Part shown: piece by piece, positions 51,401 through 61,604 of the stretch | Layout of the letters: each line of letters opens with the position of its first letter | How positions within the stretch are numbered: the stretch's first letter is position 1 | NCBI GenBank assembly: GCA_037349315.1 | Contig: JBAIAC010000042.1 | Location: forward strand, 1,798,001 to 1,862,000 | Source: Chelydra serpentina | Taxonomy: Eukaryota > Chordata > Testudines > Chelydridae | Length of the DNA stretch: 64,000 nucleotides | Direction of reading: 5' to 3' | Notes under the pieces: model-generated | What the model saw: only the letters and a program-made list of their open reading frames with translations | Database searches by the model: none | What the model was told of the DNA's origin: nothing | Position numbers and translations under genes: made by a program

Positions 51401-54400
51401 CGGCACCCGTGCCATAGGTTGCCTGTCCCTGCACTAGATCCTGCTCCCTTCTCAGAGGGATAGAACCCAGGCGTCCTGGCTCCCAGCCCACCCTGCTCCA
51501 ACCCACTAGACCCCACTCCCCTCCCAAAGCTAGAGATAGAACCCAGGAGTCCTGCCCCCCACCCCCACCCCCGCCCCGCTCTGTTAGCCCTCTTGATAGC
51601 TGCAGTGAGATGAATTTGGGCCAACCTGCCGCTCCGGGGTTGGTTCTGAGGTCTGCCCCCTCCTGGGCAGGTCTAGCCTTGCTGCTGGACAGGGGGTTAT
51701 GGTGGAGGGAGAGAGCGGTCTACCTCGGCCTTTCTGCTCACCCTGATGTTCGAGGCCCGGATCCCACTGTACCGAAGGGGGCTCAGCCTCCGGAGCCCAC
51801 CCAGGGCCCTGTGGCCTGTGAGGCCCTATGCAACGAGTCCAGCCGTGGCAGATCAGCTGGGGAGAGGGGGCTGGGTCGGGGGTGTCTCGGCTGGGTCGGG
51901 GAGAGCGTCCTACAACATACCCAGCGCCCCTGCTCATGGACCTCAGCCCTGCCCCTGCAGGGATCTACCTCTAGGGGGCAGGGGGGAGCTGGAGCTCTGT
52001 GGCTGGTTCAGCCCTCAGTTTCCCTGATGAGGCTGCCAGCGTGGGGGCTGGTCAGTGCTGGGAAATGGGGGGGAGCGGGGGGAACGGGACAGGGCGTCTG
52101 CCCTGCGAGTGGCTGGACTGAGACCCCACAACACGTTATACCCAGACAGAAATGATCAAATCAGGAGCCAGTGCCCCTAAATGGGAATGGACCTGTGTCC
52201 CATTCTCCCCTGAGCTAACCAGTCCCCCTGCACTGGGATCAGATCGGAGCCGGCGCCCCCTAGAGGGGAAAGGCCCCGTGTCTCATTGTCCCCTGAGCCA
52301 GCCAGTCCCCTTACACTGGGATTGGATGGGAGCTGGAGCCCCCTAGAGAGGAAAGGGCCCAAGTGCCATTCTCCACCCCCCTGACCCAGCCAGTCTCCCC
52401 TGGCTAGCATTAGATCAAGCCAGTGAGACCAACTGGCTGAGACACCTCTTATCAGAACGGAAGCTAAGCAGGCTTGGCTTGGGTCTGGATGTGGGTGGGA
52501 GACCTGGCTTGTCATCTTGGTAGTGCTGGGAGCCCCCCTTGGGGAGGAGAACCGGGACAACTAGGATCTCTGCCCCTGGGTCTCCCTGCTGGCCTGATGC
52601 TCTGTAACTTCCCCCCGCGGCCAGGTACCGGCTTCACTTTGAGCGCGAGAGCCGGGAGGAGCTGGACCGGCGCAAGAAGGTGGCTCAGGAGAAGATCCTG
52701 GAGCCCATCCCAGAGAGCGAGAAGGAGCTGGACATACAGGATGTCTACAGATCCGGCTCTGGTGAGCAAGGGGCTGCAGTGGGGAGGGGACGTTGCCCGG
52801 AGAGGCCAGGACCCTCCTGAATTCTTCTCCTGGCTCCGTCTGTGCAAACATCCTGAGGCGGGGAGTTCCCCAGGCTGCCCTCCTCCTGCTGATGCCGTGC
52901 TTTCTGAGGAACTTGGATCTGGCTGACGTGTGGGCAAGCAGGTCACGGCGGGAGTGGGGAATATTGGCTGAGGACCGCGTATGGGGGATGGAATCCCTGT
53001 TCCCGGGGACCGGCTCCCGTCTGCTGGGGTTGCTGGATGGCTCTTTCCCAGGCCCGCCCAGCTTCTCAAGATTGGGCTCCCTCCGTACTGACTCCCCGCC
53101 CCGTGTGTCTGCTTCTTCCTCCCCCACCCCCAGTGCTGGATTTCCCCAAGCGCCCCCCCTGGAGCTACCAGATGAGCAAGGAGCAGCTGCTGGTGCGGGA
53201 GGAGAAGTGTTTCCGGGACTATCTGGAGGGAATCTACAGCACTTACCAGCCCAGTCAGCTCAGCTACTTTGAGCATAACCTGGAGGTGAGCGGGGGCCGT
53301 GGGGCCATTCCCCTCTGGGGGACGCCGGCTCAGATCCAGCCCCAGGAGGAGGGGACTGGCTGACTCAGGGGCCTGCCCCTCTCCGCTTGCCTTGCAGACC
53401 TGGCGTCAGCTGTGGCGGGTGTTGGAGATGTCAGACATCATCCTGCTGATCACAGACGTCCGTCATCCGGTAAGGGCCCCTCCCCTGCCTGGGATCTCAG
53501 GGCAATGGGGCGGGGACAGCTTGTAGGGAGTGGGGGTTGGGGAGCCTCACTCCTAGCCGCCGGGGTTCTTGGGGTCCTGCCGTGGGAGTAGTTTGGGGGC
53601 CCTGTCCCAAGGGGGCCCCCACAGGAGATTGGAGCTATTGCCCCGGGGGCTCGGGGGGGGGGGGGGTTCCCTTACAGATTGTGGGGGGGAACCTGAGGTC
53701 TCCCTTCTCTCCTGGCACCTGGACGTGACCCTGTAAGTCATTGGGTCCCTTCCTGCGTCCCAGCATTACAGGGTATCAAACCAGGCTACTGTTCCCTTCC
53801 CCACGTCCATAAAGCCCCTGCGTGATCTCTGCTTCCCTCCCTCAACTGGTGCCGGCCCGAAGCTGCTGCCATCCCAGCATCTGAAAGTGACCGGATTGAA
53901 GGGGGCAGCATGGATGGGGTGGTGACCACTGCTGACCACTACAACCCCCCAGCCCTCCCAGAGCCAGGGATAGAACCCAGGAGTCCTGGTTCCCAGCCTC
54001 CTCCTACACACCACTCCCCTTCCAGAGCTGGGGACAGACTACAGGAGTCCTGGCTCCCAGCCCCCCTTCTCTAACCACTAGACCCCACTCCCCTCCCAGA
54101 GCCAGGGATAGAACCCAGGAGTCCTGACTCCTCCCATTCTAACCCACTGGAGCCAACTCCCTTGGCTCAGCCGTCCCTGTCTCCCCCCCCCAAGGTCATT
54201 AACTTCTCCCCTGCGCTGTACGACTTTGTGACCAAAGAGATGAGGAAGAATCTGATCCTGGTGCTGAACAAGATCGACCTGGCGCCGCCGGCGCTGGTGG
54301 TGGCCTGGAAGCACTACTTCCAGACCCGCTTCCCCCAGGTGCACGTCGTCTGCTTCACCTCCTACCCGCAGCAAAGCCAGGATCCCAGCACAGGTAACGC

Positions 54401-57400
54401 CTCCGGGAGTGCCTGGCTCAGGGCCTCGGGGAATGGGACCCTGGAGCCTTTCCCTGCTAGGGGGCGCCAGGTCTGATCCAGCCACAGGGCGGGGGACTGA
54501 CTGGCTCAGGGTTGGGGAATGGGACTCTGGGCCATCCCCCTGTAGGGGGCACTGGCTCCGAACTGGCTGCAGATGAGTTAGTGCCTGGATATCGGGATGT
54601 GACATTGGAAAACTTTAGTACTGAGCTGGGAATGGGGGATAGAACCCAGGAGTTCTGGCTCCCAGCCCCCATTTCTCTACCCCACTAGACCCCACTCCCC
54701 TCCTCGAGCCAGGGATAGAACCCAGGAGTCCTGCCTCCCAACCCCCCTGCTCTAACCACTAAACCCCACTACCCTCCCTGAGCCGGGGATAGAACCCAGG
54801 AGTCCTGGCCCCCTAGTCTCACCTCTGGCTTCTCCCTGGTCATGCGTCAGTGTTTAAGAAGCGGCGGAAGCGGAGGAAGGGCAGGAGCACGGCCATGGGA
54901 CCAGAGCAGCTGCTCCACGCTTGCGAGACCATCACTGCTGGGAAAGGTGAGGACCCCACAGCTTCCCATTCAGCCTGGGGGGGGTGGTCCCCAATCCATT
55001 GCTCTGACACGGGGTCCCAAAGCTCTTTCTGGGTTGTAAGGCTCGCTCACCCGGCGCTGAGATGCAGCCACCTCTGGGGTGGGGCCACTGGGGAGCAGCC
55101 GCACAGCACTGGAGTGTGGCTGTTTGGGAAGGGATGGCAACCTCCCTGTGTGATGGGGACTGCCTGGGGTATTTTAGGCAGACAGAAAAGGAATGGGTTG
55201 ACTTGGAATTTGGCCAGCACACCAGGGTTCTCTCCACGAGTCCCAGAATGGGTTGGACCATTAATAACACCCCCTTAGGGGTCATCGCTGTCTTATCCGC
55301 TACCCTGCTCCACAGCTCCACCTGACTGCAAGGGGAGAGCCTGCCCCCTGCAGCGCGGCACCCCCAGAGCCATCGCCCATTCACGCATTGAGCAGAACAG
55401 ACCCTGCTTAGCTTCCCGCACACTCGCCCAGCCCTAGGGCGCGTGCTACGGGGTCATTGGTTGGCCTCTCTTTGACCCTTTTGCCCGCTACAGTGGACCT
55501 GAGCAGCTGGAAGGAGAAGATCGAGCGGGACGCGGCCAGCGCCCACCTGCCGGCCGAGGACTCGGACGAGGAGGACGACGACGACGAAGGGGCGGCCGTG
55601 CTGGTGGAACACCAGACTGATGTGGCCATGGATATCGGGGTTCCTTCCCAGGAGCTCTACAAGGACGGCGTTCTGACCGTGGGCTGTGTGGGTGAGAGTG
55701 CCCCCCACTGGAGGGGAGGAAGGGGGTCATACCCCAATCTGCTGCTTGGGACCCCTTTGGGCTGCTGGGGATTGGGGGGCAGTACCTGGAGGGGGTGGAT
55801 AATGGGTGCAGGGGAAGGGGTGTCTGGGTGGAGGACAAGGGATCTCCATGGGATTTTGAGGGGGCATCTGAGGGGGACGTTGTCCAGGCCGGTGGGAAAA
55901 TGGGGAGTGGCTGCTGCGGAAGGGGGTTTGAGGAAAGGGTTGGTATGGGGAGGGGGGCGCTTGGTTGGGGGGCAGTGACTCAAGGGGAGACAGGATGTTT
56001 TGTGGGTGGGTGGGGAGAAGAGGGCATGTGGGGGGGTGGCTGGTGGTTTGGGGATCAAAGGGGAGTTGGGGGGCTGGATTGGAATTGGGGAGGACCTTGG
56101 TGGGGGGTGGCTTTTTCTGGGTGGGGGCGGGGCCTTGGGGGGCTCCGTCCACATTGTGACCCTGTCCCCACCCCCAGGCTTCCCCAACGTGGGCAAATCG
56201 TCGCTGATGAACGGGCTGGTGGGGCACAAGGTGGTGAGCGTGTCCCGGACGCCCGGCCACACCAAGTACTTCCAGACCTACTTCCTGACCCACACCGTGC
56301 GCCTCTGCGACTGCCCCGGCCTCATCTTTCCCTCCCTGGTGCACAGGGAGCTCCAGGTACCGCCCCACAGCCAGCTGGGGAGGGAAGTGGGATCTCGTGG
56401 TTAGAGGAGGGGGGCTGGGAGCCAGGACTCCTGGGTTCTGTTCTCTTCCCCTCCCCGTACATCAATTCCGCCCCCATGTAATACTGTGATAATTTATGCC
56501 AAATCCCTGGTCATAGCGGCAGAGAGACATCGTCCCCCTGCTGGCGGACGCTGGCATTACACCCAGGCTCCCTGCCCTAGCTGAGCGCTGCTTTCCGTCT
56601 CTCCTGGCAGATCCTGTCTGGCATCTACCCCATCTCCCAGATCCAGGAGCCCTACAACGCCGTGGGGTACCTGGCCGGCCGCATCCCCATCCAAGCCCTG
56701 CTCAAGCTGCGCCACCCCAATGCCGAGGAGGGCAAGCCCGAGACCCGGTGGTGTGCCTGGGACATCTGTGAAGGTGAAAGGGGTCTGAGCTCCAGGGGGC
56801 GCCGTGCTGCAGGGAGTAGGGTGGGGGTTCAGTAGGGGGCACTCTCCCCAGCAGTCAGTGCTTGCCCCAGTGCGGCACTAGGGGGCGCTGTGCTGCAGGG
56901 AGCAGGATGGAGGATCAGTAGGGGGCGCTCTTCCCTCGCAGTCAGTGCTGGCCCCAGTGCGGCACTAGGGGGCGCCGTGCTGCAGGGAGCAGGGTGGGGG
57001 CTCAGTAGGGGGCGCTCTCCCCTGGCAGTCAGTGCTGGCCCCAGTGCGGCACTAGGGGGCGCCGTGCTGCAGGGAGCGGGATGGAGGGTCAGTAGGGGGC
57101 GCTCTGCCCCAGTGCGGCACTACGGGGCGCCGTGCTTCGGAGAGCGCCACGGGGGGTCAGTAGGGGGCGCTCTCCCCTCACAGTCCGTGCTGACCCCATC
57201 TCGCCCTCGTTCCCCAGCCTGGGCCGAGAAGCGCGGTTACAAGACGGCCAAAGCGGCTCGTAACGACGTGTACCGAGCTGCCAACAGCATCCTGCGGCTG
57301 GCGGTGGACGGGCGCCTCTGCCTCTGTCTGCGGCCTCCCAGCTACTCCACTCAGAAAGGTACTGGGCTGGGGAGGGGACAGCCCTCCCAGGGCATTGTGG

Positions 57401-58176
57401 GTATTTACCCAGCATCCCTCTGGGAGTCTGGGCAGGAGGACCAGATCCTACCGATCCAATGGAAGGTTGCCGGTAATGGCCACGGGAGCGGGAGTAGCCA
57501 ATGGCAAGTCATGTTGGGCTAATGATCTTTCTGCCTCGCTTGCCCCCCTCAGGGAAAGGCCAGGAATGGCTGGGGATTCACCCCAGTGACTCGGCACCGT
57601 CCTCTGTGACAGAATTTTAATCTCAGCCCCTGAGCGAAAGGCTGATGAGTTTTTAAGGCTCCTTGATCCCGATATCCACCCGACCAGTAATTCTAAAATC
57701 CTTCCCTATCCACCCCAGCGATTAGTGACGCTGTCGCTGGATCCAGCGGCTGGAAGTTGACGCCAGACAGGTTCAGGGTGGAAAGACGTGTGGTTTGAAC
57801 AGTAGGGCATTGGCCATTGGGGCAATTTACCAAGGGCTGTGGTGGGTCACGGGCAGCTTTTAAATCAACATTGGATGTTGTTTCAAAAGGGCTGCTCTGG
57901 TTCACACGGATTAAACCAGGGCCCGTGTTATGCAGGATGGTCAGGCGAGAGGATGTTGGCCTGAGAATCTGTTAGTGAACACTGATTTTCCCCAAAGAGT
58001 ATTTTAGGAACAGTTCATAAACTCACTGATGATGCAATTGTCAATAGTTACTCGTTGCTAACGAGTCTCCGCTCTTTTGAATTCAAAATAAGTTTCCGGA
58101 TGATAATCAGTAGTAGTTAAGAGTGACTGCTTACTTCGTTCTCGCCACAGAAGTGTGCTGTATAAATATGTTACAG

Positions 58177-58231
<55 letters not shown>

Positions 58232-58893
58232 CACATGTAGAAAATCTAAGAGATGAGTGAAAATCAGAATTACCATTATGCAGGAAATTCTGATACTTTG
58301 CCTTTTTTTTTCTTTTTATATTGAATCAGGTTGAAAAAAATCAAAAAATGTTTGAAGATGGTTGTGGGGTCTAGTGGTTAGAGTAGGGGTTCTGCGTGCC
58401 AGGACTCCTGGGTTCTATCCCCAGCTATGGGAGGGGAGTGGGGGCGTCTCATGGATTAGAGCAGGGGGGACTGGGAGCCTGGACTCCTGGGTTCTAGTCC
58501 TGGCTCGGGGAGTGGAGTGGCGTTTAGTGGTTAGAGCATGGTGGTGTACCCTCGCCGCTCACCCCTGACTGTCCGTCTGTCCCTGCAGCCATGTGGGAGC
58601 ACCATCCCGAGACGGCAGAGATCGGCGCCCTGCAGGAGGCTCACCGCAAGCACAGCCGGCGCAGTTCAGAGGAAGAGGAGGAGGAGGAAGAGGAGATCTC
58701 CAGCTCTGGGGAGGAGGAGGACGAGGAGAAGGACCGTGATGCTGATGAGGAGGAGGAGGAAGAGGAGGAAGAGCCAGCTGCCTCCAGTGGAGGAGGGAGC
58801 AGCGCCCCAGTCCATGCCCCACCCAGGAGGGTGCTGAAGGGGAAACTCTCAAGCAGGAACTTGTTTGCTTTGCTGGGGGAGGACGAATGTTAG
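48408..58893 (+). CDS. GNL1: GNL1 (HSR1), circularly permuted GTPase, complete, 12 exons
   Basis: Nucleolar/cytoplasmic GTPase of the YlqF/YawG (cpGTPase) family; family members act in ribosome biogenesis, the exact vertebrate substrate is unsettled. Exons: 48408-48480, 50827-50995, 52625-52761, 53134-53285, 53398-53469, 54195-54393, 54851-54946, 55494-55691, 56178-56356, 56611-56773, 57218-57358, 58589-58893. Sum 1884 bp, 627 aa plus stop (human 607); all phases agree. The start MPRKRPFSAKQKKKQLQDKR is a basic, nucleolar-type segment. Permuted motif order is visible: DVRHP (residues 197-201, the DARXP equivalent), G4 NKID (226-229), G1 GFPNVGKSS (366-374), VSRTPGHT (G2 region), G3 DCPG (410-413). 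An acidic insert DSDEEDDDDEG precedes G1. The C-terminus is a long Glu/Asp stretch ending LLGEDEC, as in human. The neighbour ABCF1 is transcribed divergently. Confidence 0.97.
48490..48740 (+). repeat. Tandem repeat with ACATCTGGGCACCGACCCC units, GNL1 intron 1
   Basis: Six or seven units, 28-55 bp apart, start about 30 bp after the exon 1 donor. C-rich spacers vary in length. The open frame across exon 1 into this region is an intron read-through. Confidence 0.8.
49390..49535 (-). repeat. D-family repeat, two units, reverse orientation
   Basis: GGCACCCCCTAGAGGGGAAA and GGTGCCCCCTAGAGGGAAAA, each followed by GGCCC and separated by CAGTCCCCTACCCTGGGGCC. Confidence 0.75.
49855..50100 (+). repeat. 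C-family tandem array with CTCF-like cores
   Basis: CACTAGGGGGCGCTGTGCTG and variants recur with CTAG at 49867, 49953, 50012 and 50063, each followed by CAGGGAGCGGGATGGGGGC. The core CACTAGGGGGCGCT closely matches the CTCF consensus. GNL1 intron 1. Confidence 0.8.
51121..51431. mobile_element. Non-autonomous hAT transposon (311 bp) with perfect 8-bp target duplication
   Basis: Begins CAGGGGTCGGCAACCTTTC and ends CATAGGTTGCCTGTCCCTG, imperfect inverted ends of hAT type. It is flanked by CACTAGAT at 51113-51120 and 51432-51439, an exact 8-bp duplication. The duplicated target is part of an A-family repeat (TAACCACTAGATCCTG). The interior is AT-rich and noncoding. I recall the family as abundant in turtles. 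GNL1 intron 2. Confidence 0.88.
51440..51580 (-). repeat. A-family units in GNL1 intron 2
   Basis: GGGATAGAACCCAGGCGTCC and AGAGATAGAACCCAGGAGTC with CCACTAGACCCCACTCCCCT between. The rest of the intron (to 52150) shows no recognisable feature. Confidence 0.7.
52160..52395 (-). repeat. D-family tandem units, reverse orientation
   Basis: Three units about 70-80 bp apart (near 52165, 52255, 52337). GGCGCCCCCTAGAGGGGAAA is followed by GGCCC and by CCAGTCCCCYTRCACTGGG. Confidence 0.75.
52425..52535 (+). repeat. 5S rRNA-derived sequence (SINE or pseudogene)
   Basis: CGGAAGCTAAGCAGGCTTGG, then GGATGTGGGTGGGAGACCTG and TAGTGCTGGGAG align with the 3' half of 5S rRNA (GGAAGCTAAGCAGG ... GGATGGGAGACC ... 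GGTGCTG). It is diverged, so not a functional 5S gene. Such 5S-derived SINEs are known in amniotes. GNL1 intron 2, just before exon 3. Confidence 0.75.
53940..54155 (-). repeat. A-family tandem array in GNL1 intron 5
   Basis: CAGGGATAGAACCCAGGAGT at about 53962 and 54105, with a diverged unit (GGGGACAGACTACAGGAGTC) between. The array ends about 40 bp before the exon 6 acceptor. Confidence 0.75.
54420..54830. repeat. D-family units then A-family tandem array in GNL1 intron 6
   Basis: Two D-type units (CTAGGGGGCGCCAGG near 54458; GTAGGGGGCACTGG near 54543), followed by three A units (GGGATAGAACCCAGGAGT/T) at about 54636, 54712 and 54787. Confidence 0.75.
55035..55115 (+). repeat. B-family single unit in GNL1 intron 7
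   Basis: GGCTCGCTCACCCGGCGCTG, then GCAGCCACCTCTGGGGTGG and CCACTGGGGAGCAGCCGC. The rest of intron 7 shows nothing else clear apart from a C-type fragment near 55335-55365. Confidence 0.75.
55710..56160 (+). repeat. G-rich low-complexity intron 8 of GNL1
   Basis: Runs of GGGG every few bases through the intron, with loosely repeated TGGGGGG and GGGGGTGG motifs. Potential for multiple RNA or DNA quadruplexes. Open frames here are compositional. Confidence 0.6.
56790..57195 (+). repeat. C-family tandem array, 87-bp period, in GNL1 intron 10
   Basis: CACTAGGGGGCGC cores have CTAG at 56878, 56965 and 57052 (exact 87-bp spacing), with diverged units near 56799 and 57120. Each unit also carries TCAGTAGGGGGCGCTCT, a second CTCF-like core. 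The array fills the intron between exons 10 and 11. Confidence 0.85.
57815..57960 (+). mobile_element. CR1-like LINE 3' tail remnant
   Basis: AATTTACCAAGGGCTGTGG, GCTTTTAAATCAACATTGG and GTGTTATGCAGGATGGTCAG parallel the segment at 60860-61030 and resemble turtle CR1-type 3' tails. Diverged. Confidence 0.5.
58178..58231 (+). repeat. (TG)n microsatellite
   Basis: About 24 uninterrupted TG units followed by a short CG run. Likely length polymorphic; alternating purine-pyrimidine tracts of this kind can adopt Z-DNA. Confidence 0.95.
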
Positions 58894-59028
58894 TGGCTCC
58901 CCCTGCTGGACAGATTGAGAAAGGGGGGGGGGAGGAGGTCCTGGCTACAGGCTCCGCCCCCTGCCCTGGCTGAGCTCCGCCCCCCCATTCTCCATGTTCA
59001 TTCCCGTGCTCTATAGCTTCTGTATATG

Positions 59029-59034
59029 AATAAA
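59029..59034 (+). terminator. GNL1: GNL1 polyadenylation signal
   Basis: AATAAA within TATGAATAAAGGTGATG, 136 bp after the stop codon, followed by a T-rich element. A short 3' UTR. Confidence 0.85.
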
Positions 59035-59094
59035 GGTGATGTTTATTTCCAGACCCCGTCTCCATCATTGGCCGGGACACTAGTCTCCCTCCCC

Positions 59095-59260
59095 AGCCAT
59101 TGGTCCATCTATCCCGGGATCTCCAGCTTCCTGTTGCATCACACCAATGGGCTCATCTAGCCTAGTAACCTGCCTCTTCAGATAAGACCCGTGGGCCCAC
59201 CTAGCCTGGTATCCTGCCTTCCCTGATAAGATCCATTGGTCCATGTAGCTCAATATCCCA
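59095..59260 (+). repeat. F-family units downstream of GNL1
   Basis: GTCCATCTATCCCGGGATCT, CTCATCTAGCCTAGTAACCTG and CCACCTAGCCTGGTATCCTG at about 50-60 bp spacing. Confidence 0.65.
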
Positions 59261-59640
59261 ACCTGGTCCTTTCTGCCCTGGCTCAGAGCAGTGGTCTCTG
59301 CTCGGGCCTGTTCATTCTGGATCATTCCTATCTCTCAAAAAGGCTAGTTCCTTTTAGCCTTCAAACCGTGGTTTGCTGCAGAAGCATCCTGCTCCCCGTT
59401 TTCCTGTGGAACTCCCTGCCACAATATTCTCACCCATCCTGCTCATGGAAGTAGAGAACAAGGGATATTACAGCCCATGCATTGGGTCCCTTCAGCTGTT
59501 TATTTTTCCAAGAGTTTCTTCCGATTGCCTCAGGGCATCCTCCCAGCCTGCCCTGGGCAACTGTTGAACTTCAGCCTGATCGTTGGGTTTATTGTGCGGC
59601 TTTGACACATCCAGCAAATCACCAAGAGGATTTAGTATTA
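59260..59640. other. Intergenic between GNL1 and RPP21, left part
   Basis: No gene. A segment near 59410-59470 (GTGGAACTCCCTGCCACAAT) resembles part of a LINE 3' region, at low confidence. Confidence 0.35.
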
Positions 59641-59870
59641 GATGTATTAGGGCAACACCTAGAGGCCGCAAGTGAGATCAGGGCCCCGATGTGCTGGGCG
59701 CTGCACAGACACAGCAAGACAATCCGTGCCACAGCTGAGATCAGGGCCCCGTTGTGCCAGGCGCTGCACAGACACACCAAGAGTCCCTTGCCCCAGCTGA
59801 GATCAGGACCCCATTGTGCCGGGTGCTGCACAAAGAGACACAGGCCCTGCCTCAGCTGAGATCAGAAAAA
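59640..59870 (+). repeat. Tandem ancient repeat, three to four units of about 60 bp
   Basis: GAGATCAGGGCCCCGTTGTG, then GCGCTGCACAGACACA, repeats near 59670, 59735 and 59797, with a last partial near 59855. Related to the repeat at 44855. Confidence 0.7.
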
Positions 59871-60689
59871 CTTTATAAAGAAAAAAAAGTCTGTTAAATC
59901 TCCACTGCCCTGTAGCCTAAGGGGAGCCTGCACTGCCCCGGGGTCCTTCTCGGCTCTGATGGAACAGGCATGAGTGAGGTGAAGACAAAGCAAACCGGAG
60001 GAAATGCACCACGACGCAGAGAGCCGGCAAATGCTGGCTTTGCTGAAATATCTGCTCCAGAGGTGGAAGCGAGGACCCATCGCTGGGGCTCTGTTTGGGA
60101 AGCATTGCAGCCCCTTTCCCCTCCTCAGGCAAACTGGTCACCTGGGACACCCCCCCCCCCCCCCCCCCAGGCCCTTGTCTTGTTCGAAATGCTCCCTTGG
60201 GAGTGTCCCAACTTCGGGCACACGGCTGCCCTGGCAGCAGCCCAAACCAGGGGCGCCGGAATGACTGGCCCTAACGACGGGGGTGTGGGCCATCGGGAGA
60301 AGGGGCAGCGTCAGGGTGGGGCCTCGGGGGAAGGGATGGTACGAGGGGGTGGGGCCATGGTTCAGCCACCCCACTTTTAGGAACCTTCCGTCTCCCCTGC
60401 CCAAAGGCCTCATCCAAAGCGCTCATAAATGTGCAGCAAATTTTTTTTTTAATCAGCAAGTCAACGCAGATGCCCACAATCTGCGCAGGTGCTCATATCT
60501 TCCCCGCCAGCCGGAGAGGAATCGCTCCTTCGCCCGTTAGCTTTGTCCTCACCGTTAACCTGCGGAGAGACGGCAGTCTCAGTCTTCGATGCCTCCCACG
60601 AACGACCCCTGGTCCTCGAGTCACATGTTACTAGGAGAACAGGCCTTGTAGTGATCGACCCAAGGAGCTCCGTCTGTGTAGCTTAATAC

Positions 60690-61048
60690 AGAGACGGTTG
60701 CGGAGTAGCTTGGTCACCTGCATGGGGAATGACTATTTTAATAGTGGGCTTTACAGTCTAGCGGAGGAAGGTCTAACAGTATCCAATAGCTGGGAGTTGA
60801 AGTTAGATCAATTTGGAGTGGAAATAAGATGTAAATATTTAACACAGAGCGTAATGAACCACTGGAAGAATTTATTAAGGCTCACGGTGGATTCTCCGTC
60901 ACTGACCATTTTTAAATCAAGCCTGGGTGTTTTTCTAAAAAGCTCTGCTCTAGGAATTATTTTGGGGAGTTTCTTTGGCCTGTGCTATACAGGAAGCTGG
61001 ATTAGATGGTCAGTGATCCGTTCTGGCCTTGAATCTAGGAATGCGTGA
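60690..61048 (+). mobile_element. CR1-like LINE fragment, 3' region
   Basis: GGTGGATTCTCCGTCACTGA, TTTTTAAATCAAGCCTGG, GGAATTATTTTGGGGAG and GCTGGATTAGATGGTCAGTG match the 3' tail of turtle CR1-type LINEs as I recall them. A 116-residue open frame runs through, but no catalytic motif remains. Confidence 0.6.
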
Positions 61049-61084
61049 GTCGGAGTCAAATGTTTTGAACCATGATTCCTCTCA

Positions 61085-61365
61085 TAACAGTTCTGAGATG
61101 CAGCCACCTCTGGGGTGGGGCAGCTGGGGAAACAGTTGCATGATGACACTGCAGAGGCATCATTCATCCAGCCCTGAGATGCAGCCACCTCTGGGGTTGG
61201 GCGCTGGGTAACGGCCACACAGTAACGCTGCACAGAGATCACTCATCCAGCCCTGAGATGCAGCCACCTCTGGGGTAGGGAGCTGGGTAACGGCCACACA
61301 GTAACGCTGCAGAGAGATCACTCATCCGGCACTGAGACGCAGCCAGTTCTGGGGTGGAAGGCAGC
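61085..61365 (+). repeat. B-family tandem array, four units (79-81 bp)
   Basis: TGCAGCCACCTCTGGGGT starts at 61099, 61180 and 61259, and a diverged CGCAGCCAGTTCTGGGGT near 61338. The regular spacing shows tandem duplication. Confidence 0.85.
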
Positions 61366-61604
61366 AGCTATTTAACTACCACTGAACCATGACAATTTAG
61401 GACAAGAAGGGATGGGGGAATCCTCCTAAATCCAATGAAAAGCACAGGATGAATTCCAGGGATGACAATACAGATTTGCCTCAGCTGGGATCGAGCCAAC
61501 ACAATGCAGTTAAGCCAGCCACACAAAAAAAAAAGGGAACCAGCCTTATATTATCTGAAATTAGGCAAAGTAAAAGCATCCCCAACTGGGCCCCCACCCT
61601 GCTC

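Larger units (their letters stand above)
57359..58588 (+). other. GNL1: GNL1 intron 11
   Basis: Includes a CR1-like tail remnant (57815-57960), the TG microsatellite (58178) and A-family units at 58365-58545 (TCTAGTGGTTAGAGTAGGGG and CAGGACTCCTGGGTTCTATC). No other exon-like sequence seen. Confidence 0.6.

Noticed and set aside
55657..56481. Open frames of about 200-228 aa on both strands around GNL1 intron 8
   Set aside because: Caused by G-rich composition lacking stops. The real coding part is only exons 55494-55691 and 56178-56356.
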